From Vespa crabro (Eukaryota; Arthropoda; Insecta; Hymenoptera; Vespidae): a stretch of DNA of 64,000 bases. The stretch covers positions 4,285,001 to 4,349,000 of the forward strand of contig NC_060973.1 in assembly GCF_910589235.1 (NCBI RefSeq). Direction: 5' to 3'. The notes under the pieces were generated by a model. The model had not been told where the DNA came from. It was given only the letters and a program-made list of their open reading frames with translations, and made no database searches. Of this stretch, positions 26,661 to 38,618 are shown one piece after another. Position 1 is the stretch's first letter; every line of letters begins with the position of its first letter. The translations under genes were made by a program, and so were the position numbers.

Positions 26661-27233
26661 ACAGATCACGGCAACGTCCAATCCCTGTGATCTTATCGTT
26701 TATTGGTTGTATCTGTCCGAATCTAAAACATCCCGCCAAATTTCAATCTCATTTCTAAACGAAATATTTCTATGTAATGTCACGTTTTTTCTATTCTTTT
26801 TTTTCAATTCTTTTTTTTTTTGACCAGTCTAATGTAAATAATTTCAGATAGAAATCAACATTTTAGATAGTAACGATAATATGTTGGATTTTCCTTATCA
26901 TCGATAGCATGCTCTTTTTGAGGTTCTATCTTTATCTTTCTCTTTATATTTTTCTTGTAAATAGATACTTTTAAAACATCGTAAATTTGATAAATATTTA
27001 TGAAAGTTAAAATATGAGCATTCGTATATACTTGAAACAAATTATATGTGTATATAATATATACACACGATATTCGTTTTACAAACGTCTCACGCCACCT
27101 GTCTGTTTGCTACAAAATATATATATATATATGTATATATATATATTTCTTGTGAAAGGTTAGGTTTTTATCATTATCAGATTGAGTTCTATATAATAAA
27201 ACATAACTTAAGAATTTTCATTTTTTACGTATA

Positions 27234-29756
27234 ATGGAGGAGGTAGATAATATAATTATTCATTCGTTACGTCAAATAGGCTGGTAAGTAAATATATCAA
27301 TCTTAATATTTTTGCTTATTCTGTCATTACGTATAAAAAATGGGCGTTGATTTTATTGACAGTAATAATTGATTTAAATGCATTTTTTCTTGGCATTATC
27401 ATTTTACGTATTAATATACGCAAAAATTTTTTTTTGCAATAACAGAAAAAATATCAAAAAATATGCATACATTAGTCGGCATTAATTTGTTTATCATATT
27501 TAATACATATATTGCAAATACGTTTCATTTTGCAAAATGTTTTGGTGCGTATATATTATATAAAATACATGAAAATTGTTTGTAGTGGTATAAAAGAAGA
27601 AGTAACAAATTTAAGCGGTTTTGACACAGAGACTGTAGTAGAAGCAACGGTAAAATGCTTAGATACTATAAGGCCAGGACTTGGATTGCATACTACTTTG
27701 CCACCAAACATGGCTGCACGTTTTCGTTTAGGCGCAACACTAGCACAAGCATGCATGGTAAGAGATCACGTTAAAAACGGTTTAATTATTTGAATATACT
27801 TAGCATTGTTTAATTTATATATATCCGTTTCTTCAGCAAATAAAATATTTGTCATCTGTACTCATACTGGATTCATAAATTTAGGACCTTGGATACAAAG
27901 GTGATATTGGTTATCAGACATTTCTCTATAGTTCGGAAAATGATTTAAGAAGGGTTTTAATGTTTTTGATTGAAAAATTACCTAAGGAAAGTGATAAGAC
28001 TTTAAGCGAACCAACCAGTGAAATCGCTTTGCTAGAAAAATCTATAGCATCGGTTATATCACAAAGTTTTTCAATACCATGGTTACCACATTTTTGCCAC
28101 AAAAAGGGATTCAGAAACAGAGGAAGGGCAAGTGTACCTTATGCATCTGTAAATATAGAAGTACCAGTATCTGATGTAGAAGAAGGTAAATTTAAAATTT
28201 GTTTTTTAAAATTGCAAATTTTCTCTATCTTTTCTTCTCTCTACATAATTTTTTTATTACAGAGTATCAGAATTACTATTTACATTATATGCAGCCAGTG
28301 CCTAATCAAATGCAAACTCACCAATGTTTTCTGCCTTCAATTCTTTCGCACAATGCAAGAGCAATTCATTCGCAATCGATAAATATTAGAGAACGTATTG
28401 ACTGGTTGAATGCCCAACAAGAAAAAATGATACATGTATCAAATCACAATCAATCATTTAACAGAGTTACTCTAAAAGAATCAACAATATCTAAGGTAAA
28501 AATATTTTGAAGTTTGTAAGTTTTGCTCTTCTTTAAATAATTATGAAAAAACTTAAAAAATTAAATATGTTTCTTGCTAACATTTCCTAATTAATATCTT
28601 CACATAGAATTCTCAATTGAGTGAGACTGATGTTACAACAACCGATGTTACAACAGCTGATGTTATTCAACAAGAATTTATTTCTAAGAAAGAAGAGATA
28701 CAAGACTTGCAAGTTGAAAAAATAAAAGAGGAATGTGAAAATTTTAAACATGATATAGATAGTTTACAAGAAGAAATTAAAAAGTTAACAGTAAAAGCAA
28801 CTCAGGTATCTATGACTTATCAAAATGAGGAAAAGGCATTAAAAATTAATGAAGAACAAAAGAAACTTAAAGCAAGAGCTTATGATTTATATCAAGATGG
28901 AGAACAAAATATACGTAAGCTGGAAGCTACTATTGAAGCTATCACAAATGAATTATTACATTTAGCTAATCAATGGGAAAAGTATAGAATATCATTAATT
29001 CAAGATTATCGAGAAGAAAGAGAGAAACATTCCACAAAAGCAGTAAGTATTAATATCAATTTCATTATAAAAATAAATCTACTGACATTTTCTTCATATT
29101 TAGAGTGTAAGTCAAAAGAAGCAGGATGAAATCAAATTACTCAAAGAAAAAGAGAAAGAACTTAAAGAAGAACATAGGAACAAAAAGCAATTGTTCTCGC
29201 AATTAGTGGTAGAAGTACAGAAACTTCCGAAAGAAGTTAACAGATCGGCATACACTCAACGAATTTTAGAAATAATAAATAATGTCAGGAAACAGAGAGA
29301 CGAGATTAATAAAGTTTTGGCAGATACTCGTGAAATTCAAAAAGAAATTAATACTCTTACTGGACGCTTAGAAAGATCATTTACAGTAGTAGATGAATTG
29401 ATATTCAGAGATGCAAGGACGAACGAAGCCTCTAGGAAAGCGTACAAATTATTGGCGACATTACATTCTGATTGTAGCGAACTTGTAAGTTTGTTCGAAG
29501 AAACAGGTGCTACAATACGTGAAATAAGAGATTTGGAAGAACAGGTAGTGCATATATTTCCTATGCAATAAATAAAAATTATCTTAGTATACTTTTATTT
29601 GTTTTGCTATATCTAATTAATTTTTTTAATCGATAGATTGACACAGAATCTGCTAAGAATGTTGGTGCAAACCTGGAAAGAATAACTGCTGATTTAAAAC
29701 AAATGAAGCAAGAAACAGCTGCATTAACTGCACAACTCCAAAGTCGAAGTTCATGA
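27234..29756 (+). CDS. CCDC22: Coiled-coil domain-containing protein 22 (CCC/Commander subunit)
   Basis: Seven exons: 27234-27283, 27586-27757, 27885-28185, 28263-28495, 28608-29042, 29104-29544, 29637-29756, giving 583 residues (human 627). The start MEEVDNIIIHSLRQ matches the family start, and residues 1-110 form the NN-CH (calponin-homology-like) domain (AARFRLGATLAQACM). A long coiled coil fills about 280-583, with the highly conserved segment YTQRILEIINNVRKQRDEIN. The protein binds COMMD proteins and CCDC93 in the CCC part of the Commander complex, which recycles endosomal cargo together with WASH and retriever, and also affects NF-kB signalling. All introns are under 310 bp. The stop is TGA, with ATTAAA about 155 bp downstream as the best poly(A) candidate. 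Confidence 0.96.
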
Positions 29757-30528
29757 TCACATTGTATGTGCGATAATAATACAAATTATAGCATACTCAC
29801 AATCACATAAAAATACGAAAAACGTAAGAATTTATATTTGTTATTACATTTTACAATTTTAAAATTCTACAATTATTATGTTGTTACAGAATATTCGAGT
29901 GAATATTATTCATTAAATACAAGACTAAATGGACAAATACTTTTATAGTTATACAAGTCTTGTACACAACTTTAATAATTTAGTGTTATTTATGGATGTA
30001 TTAATTATAAAGGATGCTGTATAAATATGCTGCAAAAAATGTGCCTCAGCTTGGAGCACTTGATATTTAAATAATACAGCTTCCAGCCCCAAATATACAA
30101 AGGAAAACAGTATGCACAAGTGCTCAAGAAATGTTGTTACAAAGCCTAATCTTTTTTTAGTATAAAGTTCAATAGTATAAACTTTCATATTCCTTGTAAG
30201 CATATAGCTTTGAAAAAAATTCTAATAATTCTTTGTAATAACTGCTGAAAAAAGTTGTTTTTGAATAAGCATGTACAAATGATAATACATACAAAATGAA
30301 ATGTTATTTACGATCATTATAACAATTTTTTTATGCATTTTCTTTATACTAAAATGTTAAAAAATGATTCGTTGATTAAATATTATTATAAAGTAAATAA
30401 TCTATGTTTGTCTGTTTCTATGTTTCATTTTTATAAAGTTTTATATATATTTTTAATAATCTCTACTGCATTTTTATGTTACATAGTATTTATCTAATTC
30501 CAATTGCAAGTTGATAATATTGTGAATT
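29757..30528. other. Convergent intergenic region, CCDC22 / mRpS27
   Basis: AT-rich tail-to-tail spacer that should hold both 3' untranslated regions. No further gene or array was seen. Confidence 0.7.
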
Positions 30529-30895
30529 TTAGACATTTGGCGGTATATAAACTTCTTGTTCGACTAATTTTTTTAATTTCTTTACTATATAAGGCTTCTT
30601 CGCTAATTTCTCATCTTCTTGCTTCAATATTTCTTGTTTTCTTTCTATTTCCAATTCTATCTTTTCCTCATTTTCGAAAAAGGTTAATAATCTCTCTTTC
30701 TTTTCTAATTCCTCTTTCATCTTCTTTATATTTTCTAATCTTAATTGTTTATCCAACAATGCCTGTTGTTCCTTCAATGTTACTGCTCTAATTCTCTCCC
30801 ATTCAAGAAAGGTCTACAATTAAAATATAAAATGTCAATAAGAGGATTTTATTTATTGAACGAAACATAAGAAAATATATTTCTATAATAACAAA

Positions 30896-30930
<35 letters not shown>

Positions 30931-31999
30931 CCTCTTTTTGTTGAGATATATCTGTTTCAGTGCATTGATCGACCGCAGACTTAACTTCATTTTCTATTCT
31001 TTCTAACAAATTTTCTTTATGTAAATCCTTATTTTTTAATGTATCTAAAAGAACTTGTAAATTCTTTAAGTCTTCGGTTACTTGATCTTCAGGAATATTT
31101 GCATTATCTTGTTTAATCAAATCAAAAACTTCTTCATGAACAATTGCTTCATTAACTTCAGTTAACCACTTGTTCACAAGTTCTCTTGCTTTATCATATT
31201 TTTTATACAGAATCATCCCCCTTAATTGACAAGTTCTTCCTAAAGAATTATTCATGTGTTTTCCTTGAAATACCAACGTTTTACCAACTATACTCAAAGG
31301 ATCAACAAGATCAAAATGATCATCGAAATATGGATTCCTTATATATCGAACACGTATTTTAATTTCTTCTTGAGAATCATCTCCCTTAATTTCAGGAATT
31401 TTCCAATCATTTGGATTTTCTAAATATCTGTGACAAGAATATACAGACAATGCATTGGATATTGGATGACCTGAATCTTCTTGAAGCATCAACAATCCTG
31501 CTACCTTGGCTGCTGAAGCAAAATCTTTTTCTTTTATGAATTTATTCATGAGTATATTGTAACAAAAATAATCAGGAAAAATACCATAATTTAATCTGTC
31601 ATTTAATACTTCAAAAAGGTCATCAATATTATTATGACTAAGAAAAAACCGTATAACGGCATGATGTGTAGATTCTAAAATATTACACGCTTCAGCAGAT
31701 AATCTTAATTTGTAAAGCAAATCAATAAGTTCGTCCTTATGTAATTTTTCTTTGATAATATTAGCAAAAATATCAACGTCAATTGCATTAAATTTTCCAA
31801 CATTATTAAACTGAGATTCAAGTTCGAGATACAAATCTACAGGTTTTATTTGTTGCAATATAGGCGAATCGAGTCTCCGATCCCATGCTTCTTGACACTG
31901 ATATGCTTCTGTAAGAAATAATTTTTTCTGTATTCTTGAATTTCGAAGTATTAGGAAAGCATTCTTTCCAAATTTCATTGATTTCAACATTTTATTCAT
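30529..31999 (-). CDS. mRpS27: Mitochondrial small ribosomal subunit protein mS27
   Basis: Two exons, 31999-30932 and 30813-30529, give 450 residues (human MRPS27 about 414). The best match is the PPR-like helical repeat region at about 140-175, where YGIFPD, NILMNKFIKEKDF and LMLQED parallel the vertebrate protein. The N-terminus (MNKMLKSMKFGKNAF) is basic and free of acidic residues, as expected of a mitochondrial targeting peptide. The second exon encodes a highly charged helical tail (KKMKEELEKKERLL). The protein belongs to the 28S mitochondrial subunit and binds RNA. The intron begins in an AT array (30899-30930), which lets a false frame read through the donor. The gene is head to head with FARSA, 545 bp apart. 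Confidence 0.93.
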
Positions 32000-32544
32000 A
32001 GTTTTGATTACTTTCTCATAATTGTACGTTTCAAATGTATATTGTTAGAAAGGTTAAAATTCATACACTACTTTACACGTTCTATTATAATTCATAGAGC
32101 CTTGATATATAACATATACATATGAATATATGATATGTTTTCCTGTTTGAGCATAGCTAGCTACCTCTGGTTTTTATAGAATCAATTAATTTTCACAAAT
32201 CGCGCCTTCAATAATTTGAACAGATTACTATAGATATAAACTTAATTTTAATAATGTTTCGATGCAATTAGATACCAAATTCAGGATCGTTGTCTGCTTT
32301 TAATGTTAACAAAAGTAAACTTGATACTCATATGATAAGATCTAAGTCGATATTATTCTAAATCTAATTCGATACAAGTATTATCAGGTAAATGACTGCA
32401 ATTATCTACTATGCTTGTAGTTCATATTTTCGCCACACTTATCGCTGAAGTCACATATGATAAGTATGAAGAGTAATGAACCGCTTTAAAGGCACTTGTA
32501 ACGTGATTAAATGTTAAATTTGTTAAACAATTAATATTATAAAA
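32000..32544. promoter_or_regulatory. Divergent promoter region between mRpS27 and FARSA
   Basis: This 545-bp interval lies between two start codons pointing apart. It has no reading frame of note and no array. It most likely carries both promoters and 5' untranslated regions. No TATA box position can be fixed because the sequence is AT-rich throughout. Confidence 0.6.
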
Positions 32545-33515
32545 ATGGCAAAAGAACTTGCTGACGATATTTTGAAATATTTAAGTAAAAATGGTGAAGT
32601 TAATTCATTAGATTTAGCGGAAATTTTTAACGAGGATCATCAAAAGATCGTTGGAGCAATTAAGAGTTTAGAAGCTCTTGGAGATGTAAAAGAAATTTCT
32701 TTTACATATTTTTATTAAATATTAATAAAAAATGTTTTTAATGAACTTTGCTTTATCATTATATGTTAAAATATATTTGATGCAAAATTGAGCAAGGTTT
32801 TACATATTTCTTTTTCTTTTAATAGTTAATCGATACAACATTAACTAGCCAGCAAAAATGGGAAATAACATCAGAAGGGCAACATGTAATAAAATGTGGT
32901 AGTCATGAAGCTGCAGTCTATTATGCTGTACCCGACAATGGAATATCACGATCTATTATTGATTCGTCTGTTCCTTTTGCAAAAATTGGTTTTTCCAAAG
33001 CACTTGCTGCTGGTTGGATTAAGCTTGATAAGTCTAACAGCACAACTATTGTTAGGAAAGCAGTACCATCTATCACAGATACTGTACAATTACATTTGAA
33101 AGATCTTGATAGTATTCCAGAAAATATTAAGAAAGAATATAAAAAGAGAAAGTTTCTTCAAGAAACGTAAGTCTTTTACGAAAAAATATGAAAACTATTA
33201 CACTTGGCTGTTTTTATAAAACCATTCTTTTTTATGAAAGTGTTATTAAAAGCATACTCCTTAAGAAAGGCCCAAAATTTTCTATTCAAACTGAGAAGTT
33301 AGAAACAGACTTGACTGCGGAATTGATAGCAAACGGTGCTTGGAAGGATAAGAAATTCAAACCATATAATTTTGAAGCACGTGGATCGCTCCTAGAAGTT
33401 GGACATTTGCATCCTTTGCTTAAAGTCAAAAGTGAATTTAAAAAAATATTTCTGGAAATGGGGTAATTACAATATTTATTAGTATTAACAAATATTTTTT
33501 TACAAAATAAAATTA

Positions 33516-33586
<71 letters not shown>

Positions 33587-34695
33587 AACTTTCAATATTT
33601 TAATTATTATATCAATACATATATTTAAAAGACACAAAAAAAAAAATAAAATTTGACATTATTTTTTTCAGATTTACAGAGATGCCTACAAATAATTACG
33701 TAGAAAGCTCATTTTGGAACTTTGATGCCTTGTTCCAACCACAACAGCATCCTGCACGAGATGCACATGATACATTCTTTATTTCAGGTACTTGTTTATC
33801 AGAACAATTTTGGTTTGGATATTATATTAAAACGCATAATAATTTGCTTTGCAAGAATAACTGTTTTTTAACTTAGAACCAAGTCATAGTGATCATTTTC
33901 CTCCTGAATATTTGGAAAAAGTTAAAAAGATTCATAGCGAAGGTGGTTATGGATCTCAAGGTTATTGTTATGATTGGAAAATAACGGAAGCCCAAAAAAA
34001 TTTACTTCGTACTCATACGACTGCGGTTAGTGCACGGATGCTGTATAATCTTATGCAACAGGTATATTTTGACATTAGTGATAATAGTTATATCACAAAG
34101 ATATGATAAATATGCTTTTATTTTCAGGGAAAGTTTAAACCTGTAAAGTACTTTAGTATTGATCGTGTTTTCCGAAATGAAACTTTAGATGCAACTCATC
34201 TTGCTGAGTTTCATCAAATTGAAGGTGTAATAGCCAATTATAATCTTACTCTTGGCCACTTGATTGGTATGCTGTATGAATTCTTTAAAAAACTTGGCAT
34301 CACCGAACTTAAATTCAAGCCGGCATACAATCCATATACGGAACCAAGTATGGAAATATTTTGTTATCATAATGGTTTAAAAAAATGGATTGAAATTGGT
34401 AATAGTGGAATGTTTAGGCCAGAAATGTTATTACCTATGGGTTTACCTGAAGGTGTCAATGTTATTGCATGGGGTCTGTCATTAGAAAGGTATGTGCAAT
34501 ATATAATATGATATTGAATTATTGATATTATATACATATATATATATAGTAAACATCAAGATGTCTAATTGATATCAATAATTTATTAGGCCCACAATGA
34601 TTAAATATGGTTTAAATAATATACGAGATCTTGTTGGACAAAAGATTGATTTGGAAATGGTATACAATAATCCATTATGTCGATTATATAAGTAA
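32545..34695 (+). CDS. FARSA: Phenylalanine-tRNA ligase alpha subunit, cytoplasmic
   Basis: Seven exons: 32545-32685, 32826-33166, 33241-33462, 33672-33787, 33877-34061, 34128-34489, 34590-34695, giving 490 residues (human 508). The N-terminal winged-helix DNA-binding-like domains (about 1-150) are present. The class II core shows motif 2 (FRNETLDATHLAEFHQIEG, about 352), the Phe-pocket segment AYNPYTEPSMEIF and motif 3 (WGLSLERPTM, about 450). It charges tRNA-Phe as an alpha2-beta2 enzyme. The C-terminus reads NNPLCRLYK-stop where relatives read PLCRLD. The last codons overlap a good splice donor (TATAA, then GTAAAT), which could replace the stop and join the downstream AIMP2 exon in frame. 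No canonical AATAAA lies between this stop and that exon. An AT array of about 65 bp (33518-33583) sits in intron 3. Confidence 0.95.
33518..33583. repeat. (TA)n microsatellite in a FARSA intron
   Basis: About 32 perfect TA units. Confidence 0.95.
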
Positions 34696-34893
34696 ATATC
34701 ATTTTTAATATCTTTTCATTGTTAAGTTAACAAATCTATTATATATAAATATATCTTTATATATATACATTGTAATACTTTTTAATATTGTTTGATAAAA
34801 TTAACACTGCATTGATAAAAAAAAAAAAAAGATATATTCATTACACTTTAGAACAATTTAAAGTTTCTTCAGTTGAAAAAATTATGTTGACAG

Positions 34894-35545
34894 AGATAGC
34901 GCACAAATTAAGTCATCGAAGATAAAATTACAAAAACCATTGGATGCAGATATTTCAAAGATAGAGAAGAATCAAAATCAACACCATACATCACAGATAA
35001 TACATAATATTACAAGGATTGAAAAGCAGAAACTTATTATTTTTTGTGATCCACATTATCCTATATACTCTATAGAAAAGATTTTAGATCTTGCAAAACC
35101 TTATTTAAAAATAACCATGTCGATTTACACGCATTCCTCTGTAATGGAATTACCCATAAGTTTACAAAATTTCTGTTTAAATTATCAAAATGTTGATAGA
35201 GATGCTCTTGTAGACATAATATTAATTTGGAAGATCATTGGCATTGATCCTATTTTGCAATCATCTAATATGTTTGAGTTAAAAGGTGAAGTGAATATAG
35301 CACGTTATTTGAATCGTTTAATTGAATCTCAAAAGTCTAATATATTAATATATGAGAGTAATGGTCCCTTATATGCTAATCAAATAGATTTTTACTTAGA
35401 AAAAATACATAGTATTTTGCATGAAGTTTCAAAAGATCAATTACATAAAGTTTTCAAATACTCACCATATGCATTAGGCGAAAATCTTTCGGTTGTAGAC
35501 ATTGTTTTAGATTCTATCAAAAAACATAAGTTGAGAAGAAAATAA
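34894..35545 (+). CDS. AIMP2: AIMP2-like exon (multi-synthetase complex scaffold p38), 5' part missing
   Basis: The frame runs from a splice acceptor (TTATGTTGACAG) at 34893 to a TAA at 35543-35545 and encodes 217 residues. Similarity to AIMP2 is clear: a KLQKPLDADI segment like the vertebrate MIQTPDADL region, IYTHSSV, LIWKIIG, KGEVNIARYL, and SPYALGENLSVVDIVL in the GST-like C-terminal domain. The protein scaffolds the multi-tRNA-synthetase complex. The C-terminus is shorter than the human one. No ATG lies in frame before 35117, inside the conserved domain, so an upstream exon is required. The usual N-terminal lysyl-tRNA-synthetase-binding peptide and coil were not found nearby. The exon begins in the phase that the FARSA donor at 34691/34692 would supply. 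AATAAA at 35563-35568 is a good poly(A) signal. Confidence 0.85.
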
Positions 35546-36674
35546 TATTATACATTAAATCAAATAAATGTCGACTTTATATTAAACTATCTTATTTAAA
35601 ATATTTATTTGTACTATCTTTTTTTTTAATTTTGGAAATAATTTTCCTATAAGTATAAACAAATAATTTATATATTCTAATCATTCTATCCCTCAATTTT
35701 TCTAATCATATATACATAAAGTTATTTACCTATGTAATGTTTTATGTGATACATAACGTAAAATTGATCGGTCGTTCGATGAGAAATCAAGCGTGAGAAC
35801 GAAGGAACTGAAAATCTGGAGTGGATGTTTTGAAAATCGCTCCACCTAAGTAAAATCAAACTAAAGTTTTTTCAAGTTCGAGAAAACCATGTCTCTTGCT
35901 TGAATCTTCATTTGTATATAATACGATTTTGTTCATCAAAATTGTTCAAGAACTACGCCTGTACTCATTGTTGGCGTAAATCATTGTAAAATTAAGGATG
36001 ATGAACAGCCTTAATGTAAAAATTATTTAAACATTAGATTATGTATCATTAAAAATGTTATAATTTAATACGCATATACAAACAATTTAGATTTTTCTTA
36101 ATAATTAATCGTGTACGATTGAGATAAATAAATATTTTGTTAGAGATCTTTGTAAATTTATAAGAAATTTTTTTCTTTCGCCAGACGATTTTCGTAAGAT
36201 CGAGATAATCGATATTAGTTGTTTAAATGTTATTATCGACCATTCAAATTCGAGATAAATGATGAAAAATAACCTCCATCTGTACGATCGAAAATATATA
36301 ATTTAAAAATGCCAATACATGATATATATATAACGTTCTTTCATAAAAATTTTTCAATTATCAGGTTATGATAATTATGTTATGCTATCATAAATTATTA
36401 GATTATATATAATACTGCCGTTTTTATTGGTATAAAAACGGCTCTGTACAATATTATAGTATATTACTGCTGTTATATACCGTAAGAGATTTCGGACCTA
36501 TGTAAACAGAATTTGAGGAAATACATTGACGTACGAATCCTCAAAAAAACCTCACATATACCAAATCAGTGGTTACAATAAGTACAGTTATATCATAACA
36601 TGAGGATAGTAGGAAGTTTTTAGAATTATAATAAAAATAGTTTGAACACACACTACCAATCGTGTTGAATAATC
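35546..36674. other. Intergenic region before Pym, with one perfect hairpin
   Basis: AT-rich spacer. It contains the AIMP2 poly(A) signal at its start and the perfect inverted repeat at 36417-36442. The last part should hold the Pym promoter. No other gene was seen. Confidence 0.6.
36417..36442. other. Perfect 11-bp stem, 4-base loop inverted repeat
   Basis: GCCGTTTTTAT, the loop TGGT, then ATAAAAACGGC: a perfect inverted repeat with GC-rich stem ends inside AT-rich sequence, 233 bp upstream of the Pym start codon. Confidence 0.85.
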
Positions 36675-37721
36675 ATGGCGTCTACTTATATAAAGGATGA
36701 ACAAGGTAATTATGTTTTTTCTTATATATTATTAAATTTTCATATTATATTTTACAAAGCCTCTAGCTTGTAACCTCAACAATTTTTTCTATTTCTTTCT
36801 ATATAATTTTTTTTTTTACAAAACTTGTTGCTTTTAACCTCAAAAATTTTTACAGTTTATTTACATAATCTTGTATATTGTTATTTATCCAATGTACAAA
36901 TTCTTTTTAATTTTAATTTTTTATTTTTTAATTAATGTTAGTTCTTCCCAACAAATTTAATAAACAATTTAATAAGAGTTTAAAACATTAAATTTATGTT
37001 CTCATTAGTTAAATCAAATTTATGATTCTTTTGAACATTGTATCTTTTATTTGTCTCATAGGTGGAACATTTATTCCAGCCAGTCAACGTCCAGATGGTA
37101 CATGGCGTAAGCCAAGACGTGTAAAAGATGGATATATACCACAGGAAGAAGTTCCATTGTATGTTAAATATTTGAATAAATTAAAAAGAAATTATTTATT
37201 CCAGCATATTAGTATACGTCATATACTAACTTTTATTATTTTCTAGATATGAAAGTAAGGGCAAACAATTTATAAAGAACAAACCTATTTATCCAGTGGG
37301 AGCGAGTCCAGAGTTTATAGCTCAACATAAAGCTAAACAAGAGGCTTTGGCAGCTAAAGCAACAAAGTGTGTAACGTGTACACAACCTAAGTCAGAAAAT
37401 AAGAAAAAAAAGAAGAAAAGTAAAAATAAAAATACAGAGATTATAATAGAAGAATTATCAAAAACTACTATCTCTCAAGCTAAAGTTGAAAATAAAATAT
37501 CTACATTGAGTAATGAGGTAAATAAAACAAATCAAACACAAACAACTGTTGATACTGAAAAAAAAATAAAAAGTCTTCGTAAAAAAATAAGAGAAATTGA
37601 ATCATTGGAAGAAAAAATAAAAAATGGTTTATTAAAAAATCCAGAAAAAGAGATTTTAGAAAAAATGCGAAGAAAGAATGAAATAATGAATGAAATAAAA
37701 TCTTTAGAAGAAAAAGTATAA
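36675..37721 (+). CDS. Pym: Partner of Y14 and Mago (exon junction complex disassembly factor)
   Basis: Three exons, 36675-36705, 37062-37158 and 37247-37721, give 200 residues (human PYM1 204). The N-terminal Mago-Y14 binding domain is almost canonical: ASTYIKDEQGG, then ASQRPDGTWRKPRRVKDGYI and PQEEVPLYES. The middle is Lys-rich and of low complexity. The C-terminal helical segment (KKIKSLRKKIREIESLEEKI) matches the family's ribosome-binding end. Pym binds the small ribosomal subunit and removes exon junction complexes from translated mRNA. AATAAA at 37902-37907 is the likely poly(A) signal. Confidence 0.96.
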
Positions 37722-38603
37722 AATGCAATTGTTTGAGATATTTGTACGAATCAAATTGTGATGTTTATTATTTTCTTATCAAAAGAAATATATAATGTCT
37801 GTATATTAGTATCTAATAATAGTAGCATGCATTTCATTTCTCTTTTATAATAATTACAAAATAGTTTTATGTTGCATATTATATTTTTTATTGCAACTTG
37901 CAATAAATAATATTAATGTAATTTACAGGAAACATTTAAATTAAAATAGATATATATCTGCATGAAAGAAATCACCTTGTAATATATAATGTATTATGCG
38001 AATACATCACAATATTTTCCACCTTGTAAAACCATTAAAATTTATTGGAGAATAATATACCTGTAACATTAGTAAAATATACAACCAGAGTTGTGTAATT
38101 AGATATAAGATTCATATTGTTAAACATCAGACTTAATTCAATTTTAAATTAAAATATTATAGATTTAAGCAACGTATTTCTGACAGAGCGTCGTTAAGAC
38201 TGGTGTACCTTTTACACTACACAATTTTTATAATGTCTTGTGACAAAGTTATATCATAAATCAATGATTATATTAGATATATTCTGAACATTACTTTTTT
38301 AGTACCACCAATGCACCTTTTTTTATATAAGTATATACTTTAGATGTGTTAAATATAACAGTTATCATATGTAATAAGTTAAAATCAAAGGAATTTTTTA
38401 ATTATAGTACGATATATACGATGATATATATATGGTTATAATATGTTTAATGAGAACTAAGACACCATGCTTCATATATTACAATGATGTATGGTGTACA
38501 GATAATAGATATTAACATATAACTTTTTTTTCTTTTTTCTTTTTCTTTTTTTTTTTTTTAATTTTATAGAATTTTATGGAATTTTATGGAATTTTATGAA
38601 ATT
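37722..38603. other. Convergent 3' region of Pym and Xdh
   Basis: AT-rich tail-to-tail spacer with the Pym poly(A) signal near 37902. No gene or long array was seen, apart from a poly-T run near 38524-38562 and the tandem 10-11-mer at 38568-38618. Confidence 0.7.
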
Positions 38604-38618
38604 TTATGGAATTTTATT
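38568..38618. repeat. Tandem ATTTTATGGA-type repeat covering the Xdh stop codon
   Basis: Five near-identical 10-11 bp units (ATTTTATAGA, ATTTTATGGA, ATTTTATGGA, ATTTTATGAA, ATTTTATGGA), with a related ATTTTATTCC at the edge. On the minus strand the Xdh stop codon at 38606-38604 and the preceding Lys-Ile-Pro codons lie in this array. Confidence 0.9.

Noticed and set aside
34820..34924. Alternative frame YIHYTLEQFKVSSVEKIML upstream of AIMP2
   Set aside because: It reads into a stop at 34922-34924 in a different frame from AIMP2, its only acceptor follows a poly-A run, and it matches no part of AIMP2 or FARSA.
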